From Macrotis lagotis (Eukaryota > Chordata > Mammalia > Peramelemorphia > Peramelidae): 64,000 bases of DNA. Positions within the stretch are counted from its first letter, which is position 1. Each line of letters opens with the position of its first letter. The notes under the pieces were generated by a model, which was given only the letters and a program-made list of their open reading frames with translations, made no database searches and was not told the DNA's origin. This document shows positions 1 through 11,480 of this stretch, piece after piece. The DNA lies in contig NC_133666.1 in assembly GCF_037893015.1 (NCBI RefSeq), positions 467,071,642-467,135,641 of the forward strand. The letters are read 5' to 3'. Position numbers and translations under genes: made by a program.

Positions 1-1340
1 TGGGCTAAAGAGCAAAATTTCTAATTATACATTTATCCCAATGATGGGATTTTTCAGTAATTGTGGCAAATTCATAAAACCATATTTGCTTAATTATTAG
101 ATATATGTCAGATGAAATACACTTCAAAATTCTAAACAAATTGCAAATTTCATATTAAAATATCTTTCTTATATTCATTTGTTAAAGAAAATCAAGAAAA
201 GAATTTGGGTTGTATTATATACCAAAATGGAGAAGCCAGTTTTGAAAAACCTTATTTTTAAAACCTTATTATACATTACATATATATTAATACATACAAT
301 TGCATTCAGATAAATGTGATTTTATTACATACGCAGCTATGAAGAGGAGTGTCCTTTTTGGTGATGTCTGTAGTGGAGAACTGCTGCTGTTGTTACCATA
401 GCAACAGGATCTCTAACATCATTGCAGTCACACTGCTTAGCAAAGAGGACAGCACTGCATTATTATTCTGTCCTCATCTGTGTTTGTCTGATTAAAAATG
501 TCCTACAATATGTTTCTGAAATATCAATCTCAGTAAATCTTAGTGCCTTCATTCCTTCTTCTGTCTTCTTCCCACCACTTCCATTTTGGATAGTTAAAAA
601 AAGACAATTGAGTTCTATTATTTTACCCATGGAGAGGAGAATGTTTTATCATGAACATTCAGTTCAATGCTAGAGGTTAAGCTGAAGAGTTAGAGAGAAA
701 TTAAAATTCTTTACCCCTTATCTCAATCTGTGCAAGCTTTTTTCCTGATGGTCTATATGAAGAATTTCTTCTTCTCTTTTGTTATGTAGTGAGACTCAAT
801 CTGCCAAAGTGAAATTTGCTACATCTCCTCACTTAATAATCTAAAGGTATCCCTGGGAAGCAGTGAGTGGCTTTCTCTTATGATAGTAGCTTCAACCCTC
901 ATAGAGGAATACTCCTCCCACTTAACTGTCCAAAACTGGTGCCCATTTAGCCAATGAATATAAATTTGCTTTTACAAAAGCATATTTACTTCAAAGATAT
1001 AGCAAGGACAGAAGTAAAACATTTCTCTCCAAAACCTATTAGCACACTATTTTATGCCATCTCCTTCTCTGAAAAGAGTGGCTTCAAACTTAACACAGTA
1101 AATCCAGACTCTAGGTAGTCATTCATTCATTCAACAAGCATTTATCAATCACCTACTATCTCCCAACACTAAACTTAGTAATGAGACATAAGAGATCCAA
1201 ATGGAACAGTCCCACCCCTCAAAAAGCTTACATACAACTTACATCAACACATGTAGATGAATATAGGATATGTACAAATTAATTTCAGATCACTCTAGCA
1301 AATTGCAAGATTCAAAATAAATAAAATCTTTCTTTAAAAA
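1..1340. other. Unassigned AT-rich DNA
   Basis: No gene or clearly classifiable repeat is seen over most of this stretch. Roughly 1120-1300 ('caagcatttatcaatcacctac...') resembles an old interspersed repeat that recurs near 34440, 54330 and 63030. The open frame at 422-673 has no recognisable domain and looks like a chance frame. The only notable short motif is the X-box at 392. Confidence 0.5.
392..405. promoter_or_regulatory. RFX X-box-like motif
   Basis: gttaccatagcaac matches the palindromic X-box consensus GTNRCC-NN-RGYAAC at every defined position. RFX-family factors bind such inverted half-sites. No gene or CpG-rich promoter is visible nearby, so any role would be distal. A 14-bp motif can occur by chance in 64 kb, and no binding evidence is available. 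Confidence 0.35.
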
Positions 1341-1342
1341 AA

Positions 1343-1510
1343 GGGGGGAGGCTAGATGGCACAGTGGATAGAGCACCAGTCCTGGAGTCAGGAGGACCTG
1401 AGTTCAAATCCAGCCTCAGGCACTTAATAATTACCTAGCTGTGTGGCCTTGGGCAAGCCACTTAACCCCATTTGCCTTTCAAAAACCTAAAAAAAAATTT
1501 AAAAAAAAAG
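1343..1510 (+). mobile_element. Family A SINE (WSINE1/CORE-SINE-like)
   Basis: Full-length copy. The tRNA-like head has a Pol III box A region (ggctagatggcacagtgg) and a box B-like 'gagttcaaatcc'. It is followed by the body 'taattacctagctgtgtggc' and an A-rich tail. I did not find a convincing target duplication. Confidence 0.85.
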
Positions 1511-2994
1511 ATAAATGTTCTCTGACTGAGATTTTACAATATATCCTCTATGCCAACACAGGATGTGGCCTCAAGAGTAAAAGCGGACTGGACAGATGTT
1601 TGTCCAGACAAGGAGTTATGTCTACCTGGAGGAAAAGAGGTGAGGGTATAATTTCTAAATTATGAAAAACAGATTGAGTTTTGGCCACAGATAGGCTCTA
1701 CTATTAATGTGCTATGCATAAGATAGAAAAGAAGATTCCTGCCCCTTTTTACTCTAGAAATACTTGGCCAGAATTGTGGCCAAAAAAAAAGTCAATTACA
1801 TGCAAGAGCTAGGAGCGCATTATGATCAAGACAGACATTTGAGAGCCACATGATCAGAGGTCAAGCTAGGACCAAGGGTCAATGCTTATGGTGCAAGTGA
1901 AGGAAAGGACAGGACCAGAAGTTTCATACTCAGAAAATGGCTAGTTACAAGAGTCAGAGAAGTAATATAAAATTCAGAGTCATTAACTGTGAGCATGAGA
2001 ACCAGAGTTGAGCTATCATAAATGTAAAGTAGTACTTGGAATAAAAGTACAGTCAGTACTGTGACTCAAAATCATAATCAAACAGGGACAGCTATAGTCA
2101 GGGGTCAACTTCAGGGTCTGATGTGGGGAATAATACAGAGAGTCTACATTCCACAAAGAATTTCCAGTTTGTTGCATTTAGCTTTCTTCTGTTATGTGCA
2201 TATTTTTATTGTTGGCTTGTAGCTGCTGGCCCACTATCCAATTTCCTCTAAATTAGCAACAGCCAGCTAGCTCCTGCTGCTGCCCACGTTACTCTCCAGA
2301 AACAGCAGATGCCAAGCAGAATTGACTCCAAAGTTTTCACAAAATTCAGATTGGTTTGAGCATGAAGCTCACTAATATGCTTGGCTACATGTTTTCCAAA
2401 TGTGGACCAACTTCTTGAATGACTGATAAAAAAGAAAACTTTAGGATGGGACTAATAATTCAGTATCTCTTACAGTCAACCCAGAATATATCTTAGGAAC
2501 AAATTCTATCTACTCAAGTGAATTTTTCTTTTTAAATCTGCCTGAATCAAAGCAGAATAGGAAATTTTTATGCCCTACGTAACAAAAAAGTGAAAAAAGA
2601 ATCAAACATCTGGGAGTTCTCACTCTGCATCTATCAGGATGACATCTCTCAAACTTTAATAAATTTTTCCCATAGATGTGGCTACAAAAACTACAGAATC
2701 TCTAGGGTTCTCAAAACTTAAAACTGGTGAGTTGTTGAAGTAAAAATTCATTTTTGAAAATTTCACATCAGACAACCAGCTTCTCTCCTGTTGAACTTGT
2801 GCGGAAGGAAGATGTGTCAACAAATAATAGCACTTGAATGACAGATAAAGACATTTTCTGTTGCTCCACTGATGTTTGTTATAAATGAATCAATCAGATA
2901 AAATGTTTGGAGAGTGGTACTACATATATTTTTTAAATATACTTGTGTGGAAATGCATGAATCTGAATATGAAGAGAAGTATGGTGAAGAGATT
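1511..2994. other. Unassigned DNA
   Basis: No gene or repeat family recognised. Short open frames here (for example 2885-3127) lack known domains and run into the MIR at 2995. Confidence 0.5.
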
Positions 2995-3255
2995 TGAACA
3001 AGGATGGAAAGAAGCATTTATACTATGCTTTAAAGTCTACATCTATTTTCTCACAATTCTCACAATAACCTATGAGATAGAAAAGAAAAACATTGTTATT
3101 ATCCCTATTATCCCTATTCCCCATTAATAGATGAGAAACTAAGGTTTAGGTAAAAGAAGGAATTTACTCATAGCCATCTAAGTAGTAAATGACAGAATCA
3201 GTAGTTAAATTCAGCTATTCTGATTCCCAATTTAATAGTCTTTCTACCACACATC
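2995..3255 (-). mobile_element. MIR-like SINE relic
   Basis: Degraded reverse-oriented MIR/Ther-1 copy. It is recognised by the order 'cacaataacctatgagatag', 'agatgagaaactaagg', then a decayed 'gtcacatagctagtaagtg' block and 'gattcccaat'. Confidence 0.6.
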
Positions 3256-3402
3256 ATTACCTTAACACATAGATTGTTAGAACACATAAAATGTAAAAGC
3301 TTAGAATCTAGAACATGAACTCTCAGTTCTAGAAAAAAATCTTGGAGCAGAAAATAGAATACTAATATCCACACCTCTAAGGAAGTTTAGAAACATCTAG
3401 TC

Positions 3403-3863
3403 CAAGAGTTTTTAACCTTTTTTTAAGCCATGAATCCCTTTTGTTAAAGGGGAAGCTTATTACTGTTGAAATTTGTTTTGTTGTTGTTCAGTCATATCTG
3501 ACTCTTCATGATCCTGTTTGAGGTTTTTTTTTGACAAATATACTAGAATGATTTGCCATTTTCTTCTCCAGCACATTTTATAGATAAGGAACTAAGGTAA
3601 ACAGGATTAAGTGCCCAGTGTCACACAATTACAAAGTGTCTGAGACCCAGATCTGAACTCATAAAGATGAGTTTTCCTGATTCCAGACTCAGAGCTCTTT
3701 GCACTCTGCCACCTAGCAGCCCACTATGTTTTGTTACCTGCATGTTAAATTTTAATTAGAAGTTAATGAAAATAAGGATGCAATTTCCCTCTCCTCAAGT
3801 TCATGGACTTCATATTCATTCATATATTTAGGGGGTCTGTGTACCCCAGATTAAGAATCTCTG
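3403..3863. mobile_element. hAT-type nonautonomous DNA transposon
   Basis: The ends are imperfect inverted repeats: left 'caagagtttttaacct', right reading inward 'cagagattcttaatct'. They are flanked by 8-bp direct repeats atctagtc (3395-3402) and atcaagtc (3864-3871), matching at 7 of 8 positions. An 8-bp duplication is the hAT signature. About 200 bp of element remain once the SINE at 3483-3725 is removed. No transposase coding is visible. Confidence 0.65.
3483..3725 (-). mobile_element. Group B1 CORE-SINE inside the hAT element
   Basis: Reverse-oriented long SINE. From left: the tail complement 'ctgactcttcatgatcctg', 'ttgccattttcttctccag', 'agtgcccagtgtcacac', and the head complement 'ctctgccacctagcagccc'. 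The direct repeat tgttttgtt at 3474-3482 and 3727-3735 marks the target duplication. The SINE therefore entered the hAT element after it was in place. Confidence 0.75.
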
Positions 3864-4084
3864 ATCAAGTCAAATCCTCATTTTACAAATGAGGAAGCTT
3901 AATTACTGCTTCAACAATGATCTAAGAAAGGCAATAGATTGAATAATAACCAAAATATCTAAAAAGAAAGATCATTATGCATCTTCATCCAATCTAGCAT
4001 TGCATACTTTCCATAAAAAGCCTTGCCTGGTGCTCGACTTCTAGAGTCTTCTTCTCTGAAATTAACTTCCCTCCCCCATGCTGA

Positions 4085-4235
4085 ATATCTATTTTATATT
4101 CCTAGCTGTCTACACATTGTCATACATCTGAATGTTAGTTCCAACAGAGCATGGACTATTTTTGTCTTTCTTTGTGTACTTTGCACTTTGCACAAAGCCT
4201 GGCATTTTATAAACACTTAATAAAAGTTGTTTGAT
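4085..4235 (+). mobile_element. L2 3'-end relic
   Basis: Shows the typical L2 terminal order: 'gaatgttagttccaacagagcatggac', 'tttgcacaaagcctggcat', then 'aaacacttaataaaagttgtttgatga'. It is followed by a short (GAT)n run. Confidence 0.6.
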
Positions 4236-4429
4236 GATGATGATGAAAAGACAGGCAAGAGCCATAAGTAGAGCACTAGAAGAGACATCCTGCCAGGAAA
4301 ACAAGCATGGCTTAGGTGAACAGGCTGTAAACCACAGTGGGAAGGTAAGGAGACAGAAGTCCTTATCAGTGCACAGACTGGAGACAGTCAACCAGGGCTT
4401 GGATCAGAGACACTGAAACCTAGCCATGC

Positions 4430-4690
4430 CAGCATTTACCCTAAGGTGAAGCCAAACTGAACTACTTGTTTTTCCCAAAGGCATTTTTGCACCTTTGTGA
4501 CTTTGCTCATTCTGTTGCCTTCACCTGGAATGCCCTTTTCTTCCAGCTCCATTTGTCAAAATCCTACTTGTCTTTCAAAGCTGAAATATAACTTCTATGA
4601 TCACTCCAAGTTGTATATCTCTCCCTCTTAAGTTCTATAGGCACATTTATCACAAATTTCTTTGTATTTTAATATTTAAGTCTATCATTC
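4430..4690 (+). mobile_element. L2 3'-UTR relic
   Basis: Contains the L2 block 'tttgctcattctgttgcc', 'cacctggaatgcccttttc', then 'ttgtctttcaaagctgaaat', in the usual order. No coding remains. Confidence 0.65.
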
Positions 4691-4709
4691 ATCCTTACTA
4701 TTGATTGGT

Positions 4710-5720
4710 TGGTTGTTGTCTTTCATGCTCTAAGAGGACCCAAAATGGCATTATTAATTTAGAATCAAGGCACAGTGTGTCCAACTGAGGTTCAGTTGAC
4801 TCAGAACCTTCTGAGCTCAGAAGTTTCTACCACAAGTCATGCTCAAATAGTCCATATGAACATTTGAAGTGGAAATATCTAAATTTGGGCATCTATAATT
4901 TCTTTTGAGCTACCTCAAATCCTCTTTGTTCATTGAGTACAACAATTTCTCTGATGTAGGCACATTACATTGGATTATCCTGTGCCAGTGTTTCCCATAT
5001 TTCACAATCAATTCCAAAGTTCTTCAGAGAGACATTGAGTTCTTCATAAATGAGTTCTTCATAAAATAGTCTTTTAAGCAAATGCACATTTTGAATCAAA
5101 CAACAGCCTCTGTGTGAGTCTTGCCTCATGAATTCTTCATAAAATAGTCTGTTAAGCAAATACACATGTGACAATCAAGTAACATGACCAGTCTACTGGA
5201 ATTGCACTCTCTATCATAGGGTTTGAATGCTTGGCAATTCAGCTTGAGAAAGGACCTCTGTGTCCTATATCTTACCTGAAGTTGATCTTAGAATCTTCCT
5301 AAGACAATATGAAAATAATTCAGTTTTCTGGGATGAAACTGGCATATTGTCCACATTTCAGACATACACTAATAAGGTCAGCATTATATCCCTGTAGACT
5401 TTCAGTTTGGTAGACAACCTAATACCTTTTATCCTCTATCCTTTCACTTAGAGCTTCCCAAACACTGAGTTAGCATTGGCAGAACAAACATTAATCTCAT
5501 CATCTATGTGTCCATCCCTGGAAAATATGTGTAACTTTATCCAAGCAAAGTTTCACATATGGATAATATGGCACTGACTGGTAGACAACCTCTGTTTTCT
5601 TGTTTTAATCATCAGTCCAAAATTATCACAAGCAGCAGAGAATCAATCCATATTTTATTGCATATCAGTATCAGAGGTTACACTGAGTGCTCTATCATCT
5701 GCATTTGAGCAAGAACACAA
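4710..5720 (-). pseudogene. RTE-type LINE, C-terminal ORF and 3' tail relic
   Basis: Reading the minus strand, the relic carries the conserved C-terminal block of RTE-type reverse transcriptase ORFs. Examples are FGIDCEIWETLAQDN near 4980-5030 and LFYEEL-type copies near 5050 and 5140. The left end ('gttgttgtctttcatgctc') is the 3' tail. The N-terminal endonuclease and the catalytic RT core are absent, and many stops and frameshifts are present. A roughly 77-bp segment with 'ttcttcataaaatagtct' is duplicated in tandem (about 5055-5130 and 5133-5180). The subgroup was not established. Confidence 0.7.
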
Positions 5721-6036
5721 GCATTCACTCCTTCGGTGACTGGGAAAGCACATTGGACTTGAAAGGAGGGGATGCCATGACAAGCACAGAATTTGGATTT
5801 GAGTGAAGGGGTGCTGTGCTAAGACACCAGCCTCACTTTCTCTTCCAGAGACATCTGAGTCCAGTGGCCAGAATGTCTGGAGATGGTCCTGGATTTGAGG
5901 CAATAAGGGTTAAGTGACTTGGTCAAAGTCACAGTGCATGTGTACTGTACATGTCAAGTGAGTGAGGCTGGATTCAAATTCAGGTCCTCCTGACTCCAAG
6001 ACCAGTGCTCTATACACTGCATCATTTAGCTTCCTC
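5721..6036 (-). mobile_element. Group B2 SINE with RTE-like tail
   Basis: Reverse-oriented. From left: 'gatgccatgacaagcacag', 'gatttgagtgaaggg', 'gtgctaagacaccagcctca', 'gttaagtgacttgg', and the head complement 'gtgctctatacactgc'. It shares its structure with the copies at 29416, 38352 and 39328. It abuts the RTE relic, so the left limit is uncertain. Confidence 0.7.
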
Positions 6037-6040
6037 AAAA

Positions 6041-6250
6041 GACAGAACATGGAGGGGGAAAGAACACTGGTTTTGGAATAAGAAAACCTAAGTTCAAGTC
6101 TGATTCTTACTGACCATACATTAGGAACTTAAATTTCTCAATAAAATGAGCTAGAGAAGAAAATGGTAAACCACTCAAGTATCTTTCCCAAGAAAACCCC
6201 AAATTGGGCCACAAAGAGCCAAATATGACTGAAACAACCTAGCAAAAACA
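6041..6250 (+). mobile_element. Group B1 CORE-SINE
   Basis: Forward copy with 'cctaagttcaagtctgattc', 'aataaaatgagctagagaag', 'aaaaccccaaattgggcc' and the tail 'cacaaagagccaaatatgac'. It lies head to head with the B2 SINE at 5721-6036. Confidence 0.7.
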
Positions 6251-6900
6251 GACAAACTGCCCCTCAGACTGGTTATGGAGATGTCACAGGACACACATCA
6301 TAAACCTATATATCTGGAGGAGAGTAAAAGGGAAAGGGAAAAAAACAAGCTAGGAATCAGATCCCAGACACTTAAAGAGACTAAGCAAAATTAACCATCT
6401 GAAGCCAAGAGTACTATCAAAAGTCATGAGTTTCAAATTGCTCACAAAACACTATGGATTTAGTTCAAAGACTGAGCAGAGTCAGAGAGGAAAGGGATGA
6501 AGGATTCCTCTGACCTGGAAGAAGCACATGCAAATATGGAGATTGGTGCAAAATTGCTACAAAGTCAAATATAAAAAAGTATTCAGTAAATGAATAAATG
6601 GCAGCAATTGCTTAACCCTAAAGGAATTACTTTATCATCTTGGGTCATAGGTCATGCATTATGATAGCACTATTTCCCTCTCTTACATCTGTGCTATCAT
6701 ACTTTTTATCTTTTCAGGAGGAGGTTTAAAATTGTGGCCCATTGAACTATTGCTAGAAACCCTCATCAATCCCCTCACCTCTAAACCTAGGGAGGGGAAA
6801 GTGACTTTGTTCTATGCACTATGAATAGAATCCTATAACTCACTTATAACTCACAAACAGATCCACTTGTAGTCAATTGATTAAAAGTAATTAACTGCCT

Positions 6901-7038
6901 AGGGGCAGTTAGGTAGCACAGAGGATAGAGCACCAGCCCAGGAATCAAGAGGACCAGAGTTCAAATATGGCTTCAGACACTTAATAATTGCCTAGCTGTG
7001 TAGCCTATGGTCCATTGCCATAAGATTTAAGGGAAAAA
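6901..7038 (+). mobile_element. Family A SINE with target duplication
   Basis: The head 'aggggcagttaggtagcacag' and 'tagagcaccagccc' are clear. The tail is partly lost around 'cctatggtccattgcc'. Flanking copies of 'agtaattaactg' (about 6888-6899 and 7041-7052) are the target duplication. Confidence 0.85.
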
Positions 7039-7214
7039 AAAGTAATTAACTGTCTCCTGAGTGAGCTGAACTAGGTGACATTTATGTCAATTACTTAATA
7101 ATGTTTATTAATCAGTTATAGACATTGATTGATGATATCAGTAATAACTGGGAAATTTCGCAGCTCTAGTCTCTCTGACTCCCTTATAGTTTTTTCCAGA
7201 CTTTCCCTCTAGAG

Positions 7215-8533
7215 CAGGGTTGGGGAACCTTTTCTCTGCCAAGGATAATTTTTTTTCAGAATTTTAGACTTTATTTTCGGTTTTACAATTCCCCCCCTCC
7301 CAATCTTACTTCCCTTCCCCCATTCCCCAGATTGCCAGTCTTTACATTGTTTCCATGGTATACATTGATCCAAACTGAATGTGATGAGAGAGAAATCATA
7401 TCCTTAAGGAAGAAACACAAAGTATAAGAGATAGCAAGATCAGATAATAAGATATCAGGGTTTTTTTTTCTAAATTAAAGGTAATAGTCTTTTGTCTTTG
7501 TTCAAACTCCACAGTTCTTTCTCTGAATACAGATGGTATTTTCCATTGCAGACAGCCCCAAATTGTTGTTGCACTGATGGAATGAGCAAGTCCATCAAGG
7601 TTGATCATCACCTCCATGTTGCTGTTAGGGTGTACAAACTTTTTCTAGTTCTGCTCATCTTGCTCAGCATCAGTTCATACAAATTCCTCCAGGCTTCTCT
7701 GAATTCCCATCCCTCCTGGTTTCTAATAGAACAATAATGTTTCATGACATACATAAACCACAGTTTAAGCCATTCCCCAATTGAAGGACATTTACTAGAT
7801 TTCTGATTCCTTGCCACAAACAGAGCTGCTATGAATATTTTTGTACAAGTGATGTTTTACCCTTTTTCATCATCTCTTCAGGGTATAGAACTAGTAGTGG
7901 TATTGGACCAAAGGGTGTGCACATTTTTATTGCCCTTTGAGCATAGTTCAAGACTGCTCTCCAGAAAAGTTGGATAAGTTCACAGTTCCACCAACAATAT
8001 TAGTGTTCCAGATTTTCCACAACCCTTACAACAATGACCATTGTCCTTTCTGGTCTTATTGGCCGGTCTGAGAGGTGTGAGGTCGTACCTCAGAGATACT
8101 TTAATTTGCATTTCTCTAATAAATAATGATTTAGAGCAATTTTTCATATGACTATGGATCACTTTGATCTCATCTGTAAATTGCCTTTGCACATCCTTTG
8201 ACTATTTGTCAATTGGGGAATGACTTTTAAAAAAAAAATTGACTCAGTTCTCTGTATATTTTAGAAATGAGTCCTTTGTCAGAAATACTAGCTGTAAAGA
8301 TTGTTTCCCGTTTACTACATTTCTTTTGATCTGCCAAGGATCATTTTGATATCTATAACATCATTTGAGATCCATACAAAATTATCAACTTAAAAATTAG
8401 ACTGCTATATTGGTCAAACATTTAATTAATTCACCCCTAAAAAGCTCCTACATTTAATGAATTTCAAATCTCCATCTACAGTTGCCATGGCAGCACCAGA
8501 CCAAATGATTTCATGGGATGTTCCATGCCCCTG
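7215..8533. mobile_element. hAT-type element split by an L1
   Basis: Terminal repeats: left 'cagggttggggaac', right reading inward 'caggggcatggaac'. Identical 8-bp direct repeats ctctagag lie at 7207-7214 and 8534-8541, as expected for hAT, and the duplicated target is itself a palindrome. Without the L1 at 7251-8329 about 225 bp remain, so it is a nonautonomous (MITE-like) copy. It contains gttgccatggcagc at 8481, one base from the RFX X-box consensus. Confidence 0.75.
7251..8329 (-). pseudogene. 5'-truncated L1: ORF2 C-terminus and 3' UTR
   Basis: The minus strand carries the end of L1 ORF2 and its 3' UTR. The poly(A) complement lies at the left ('aattttttttcag'). The target duplication tctgccaaggat(a/c)att at 7235-7250 and 8330-8345 shows a single insertion into the hAT element. 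Minus-strand frames at 7980-8192 and 7608-7817 keep typical ORF2 C-terminal words such as FTDEIKVIHSHMKNCSKS. RT and endonuclease regions are missing through 5' truncation. Confidence 0.88.
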
Positions 8534-8754
8534 CTCTAGAGGAAATGCTATTCTAGAACAATAATTTACAAAGTGCTCTTCAAAGGCATGTGGTCTACAA
8601 CTTTGTTGTTGTTTTCATCATATCACTTTCCTTATTCAAAAATCATCAGTAGCTCCCAATATTGATTACAGAATGTACTCCAGATACATTACTTAGACTG
8701 TTATTTTAGGCCTTCAACAAGTATGACTTACTAACTTTTAAAACTTTTTAACAA

Positions 8755-9285
8755 AATCTCAGAATTAGAAGGGACCATACTATCTTATAAGATCCTCTTC
8801 TGTGATACTTCCAAGACTCATCCACCTTTCATTTGGAGACTTCTAACCAAAAGAAACACCTTCAGCTAGCTCTAGCTGTTATGCTCTCCTCACATCAAGC
8901 TAAAATCTGTTTCTCTATACTTTAAACCCCTTATTTCCAGTTCTGTGACCAAGTGACCAAGCCAAGCAAGTACAATCTTCTATTCTATATGATCATTTCT
9001 CACATCCTTGAAAACAGCTATCATGCCCCACCCACCTTCTCCAGCTAAATACCCCAATTCTTTCAACCAAGCCCTTATCTGGAGTGATGAGATATCGCTT
9101 ATCCTAGTTGTCCTCTTCTAATATCTCCCTCATTTACTAAGGTACTTTCTAAGATGTGGTATCCAGAATTTAGCATGGTTATCCCATTGTACTCTGACCT
9201 GATCGAAACACATTAGGGTCACCTTCCTGGTCTTGGACAATATACCTCTATTTGAATACAGCCTAATATCACATGATTCAACTCT
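8755..9285. mobile_element. CR1/L3-like LINE relic
   Basis: Contains 'ttctccagctaaatacccc', 'ttctttcaaccaagcc', 'gttgtcctcttctaatat', 'gatgtggtatccagaattt' and 'actctgacctgatcg' in an order I recognise from CR1/L3-class elements of amniotes. Coding is destroyed. Orientation and subfamily were not established. Confidence 0.5.
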
Positions 9286-9289
9286 CCAT

Positions 9290-9590
9290 CTACTATCTCT
9301 GTGCCTTTGTTCTGGCCATGCTCCATGCTTGAAATGTAATCCTTTGTGTCCTCCAAAATTCTGCTTAGGCACCACTTTCCACATGAAGTCTTTCCTGCCC
9401 CCAAATGTGCTTCATATCCATTGTGTATAGGTTTTGCACATGTTAATCTACATACATGATGCCTTTCCCAGTAAAATGTACTTTATCTTATATTAATTAA
9501 ATGAAGGCATCAGGGACTGTTACTTTTTTTTACTTTAAATTCTCAAGAGTCTGGGATTTATCACAGGCAATAAGTAAATGCTGGTTGATT
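9290..9590 (+). mobile_element. L2 3'-end relic
   Basis: Carries 'gcctttgttctggccatgc', 'aagtctttcctgccccc' and the terminal 'gcaataagtaaatgctggttgattg', characteristic of the L2 3' UTR. Confidence 0.6.
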
Positions 9591-10396
9591 GATTAGATTT
9601 TTTGGTTGCTAAAACACACTGGCACATATGTTAAAGGAATGATAATATAACAGATAGAAGGCAGGACATTAACCTGATTTGTTGACCTCCAGTTTTCAGA
9701 TAATATTCTGTTCCTTTTTAAAAAGTTGAGAGGATATTTTCCCTCTTCCAGGTCTGTGGCCCCTCTTCTGTTCATGATTTTTTGAAGCTCCACCATCATA
9801 TCTGCCAATTCTTTCAGTACCAGAATTTTAGTTCATTAGGGTCTGGTGAGCTGAGTTCATCAAGGATGGGTAGAAATTCTATTATTATATTTTATCTTAG
9901 GTTTCCTTTCCTTATTATGTAGTTTTATTCTGGGTTTTCTATCCAAAGATTATCCCTTTTATACCAACAGAAGCAAAATGAGTTGAGCAGCCTTGTCTTC
10001 TCTCTGACTTTTATTATCATCATACTCTAGGATGTATGGGTTCTGTGGGATGTTCAGAAAAGACTAGCATATTTGATGTGAGGGCTTATTAAAGTCCTCT
10101 CCAGAACTGCTCATCCACCTTTGGTAAACACATGTCACCTAACTCTCACCTGTGGTTCCAAGAAGCTGCAGTATGCACAGAAGCCACACCCTGGTAAAAC
10201 CATCTCAACAATTAGGCTAAACCAGGTTGGGGTAAACTGACAGTCCTCAAACCCATCAGTGATGTGGGGGAGATGTCTACTCCAAGTGTGTGAAGCCTTC
10301 CCCTAGTGGGACATATAAATGGGAACAGTTCATTCCTAGGCCCTAAAGGTGGATGAAGCAGCAATATAGAATGCTCTATAGAATACTTAGAGCTTG

Positions 10397-10612
10397 GGGC
10401 AGCTAGGTGGCGAAGTAGATAGAGCACCAGCCCTGGAGTCAGGAGTACCTGAGCTCAAATTCAGCCTCAGACACTTGATAAATACCTAGCTGCATGACCT
10501 TGGGCAAGCCACTTAACCTCATTTGCCTTGCAAACTCCCATATATATACATATATATATGTATATATATATATACATATATATATATACATATATATATG
10601 TATGTATGTATG
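10397..10612 (+). mobile_element. Family A SINE with perfect 20-bp target duplication
   Basis: Full SINE body, 'ggggcagctaggtggcgaag' through 'catttgccttgcaaac', followed by an AT-rich microsatellite in place of a simple poly(A) tail. The direct repeat tatagaatacttagagcttg is perfect at 10377-10396 and 10613-10632, so the insertion is comparatively young. Confidence 0.92.
10540..10612. repeat. (TATACA/TATG)n microsatellite
   Basis: Alternating purine-pyrimidine runs of tatata, tacata and tatg units replace the SINE tail. It probably expanded from the A-rich end of the retroposon. Confidence 0.9.
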
Positions 10613-11309
10613 TATAGAATACTTAGAGCTTGTTCAAACACAGAAGATGTCAGGCTTATCCACCACATCCTGGGACATTACCAATCTTTTTAACTTTTGT
10701 CTTGCCACTAGAGTTTGATGATTCTAGAAAAGAGAGTTAGACTGATAATTGCAACTTAGCCCTACTTAAATCCAATTCACATACAAATCAATACATCACA
10801 TCATGATGTCATTGGACCTCTTGGAAAATGAATGATGAACAAAAATACCATCACATTCTATTTCCTGAACTAACTCTTAGTTCAAATTATTTTTCCCCAA
10901 TATAGCTTAATTTTTTTTTGCTTTTCCTTAGCTTTCCTTGCCAAACACAGATCATTCTGAGGTTTTATTATTCCTAATACATCTCCTACAAGTCTATACC
11001 ATGTTTTTCTATTTGTCTTCCATTATCTGCCTTTGCTTCTGTCTTCTGTACACATACTTTTCAAATCTCAAGCATTGATAAATTCCCTGCATTTCTAGAT
11101 AAGTCTCTAAATAAGTTCTTCCTTCTCCTCCTCACTAGATTTCCTCTTTCTATCTTCATTTTCATTCTTGAGAACCTAAAAGGTCTCCCTAGATATTTAT
11201 TCTAAAAATATATAGTCCTATTTTCTGTAAACTCTTTGAAATATGCTTGTCCAAAATGGAAATTATCTATCATCATCTTTCCTTTCCTACTCTACTCTTA
11301 ATTAAGGCA

Positions 11310-11480
11310 AACGGATAGGTTGAATAGATTGGAATCAGGAAGATCTAAGTTCAAAATTTGCCTCAGATACTTTCTGACTATGTAATCCTGGACAATTCAC
11401 TTCCAGCCTCAAATTCCAAAATTGTAAAATAACATGAAAAAGGGATGAACTCGATCGTCTTTAAGGTTCCTTCCATCTTT
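11310..11480 (+). mobile_element. MIR relic
   Basis: Forward MIR order: 'gaatagattggaatcagg', 'ctaagttcaaaatttgcct', 'gtaatcctggacaattcac', 'aaaattgtaaaataacatg', 'ggttccttccatcttt'. Confidence 0.65.

Noticed and set aside
1343..1510. tRNA genes at the SINE heads
   Set aside because: Box A/B-like sequence is present in many copies but no complete cloverleaf or anticodon arm; these are SINE promoters.
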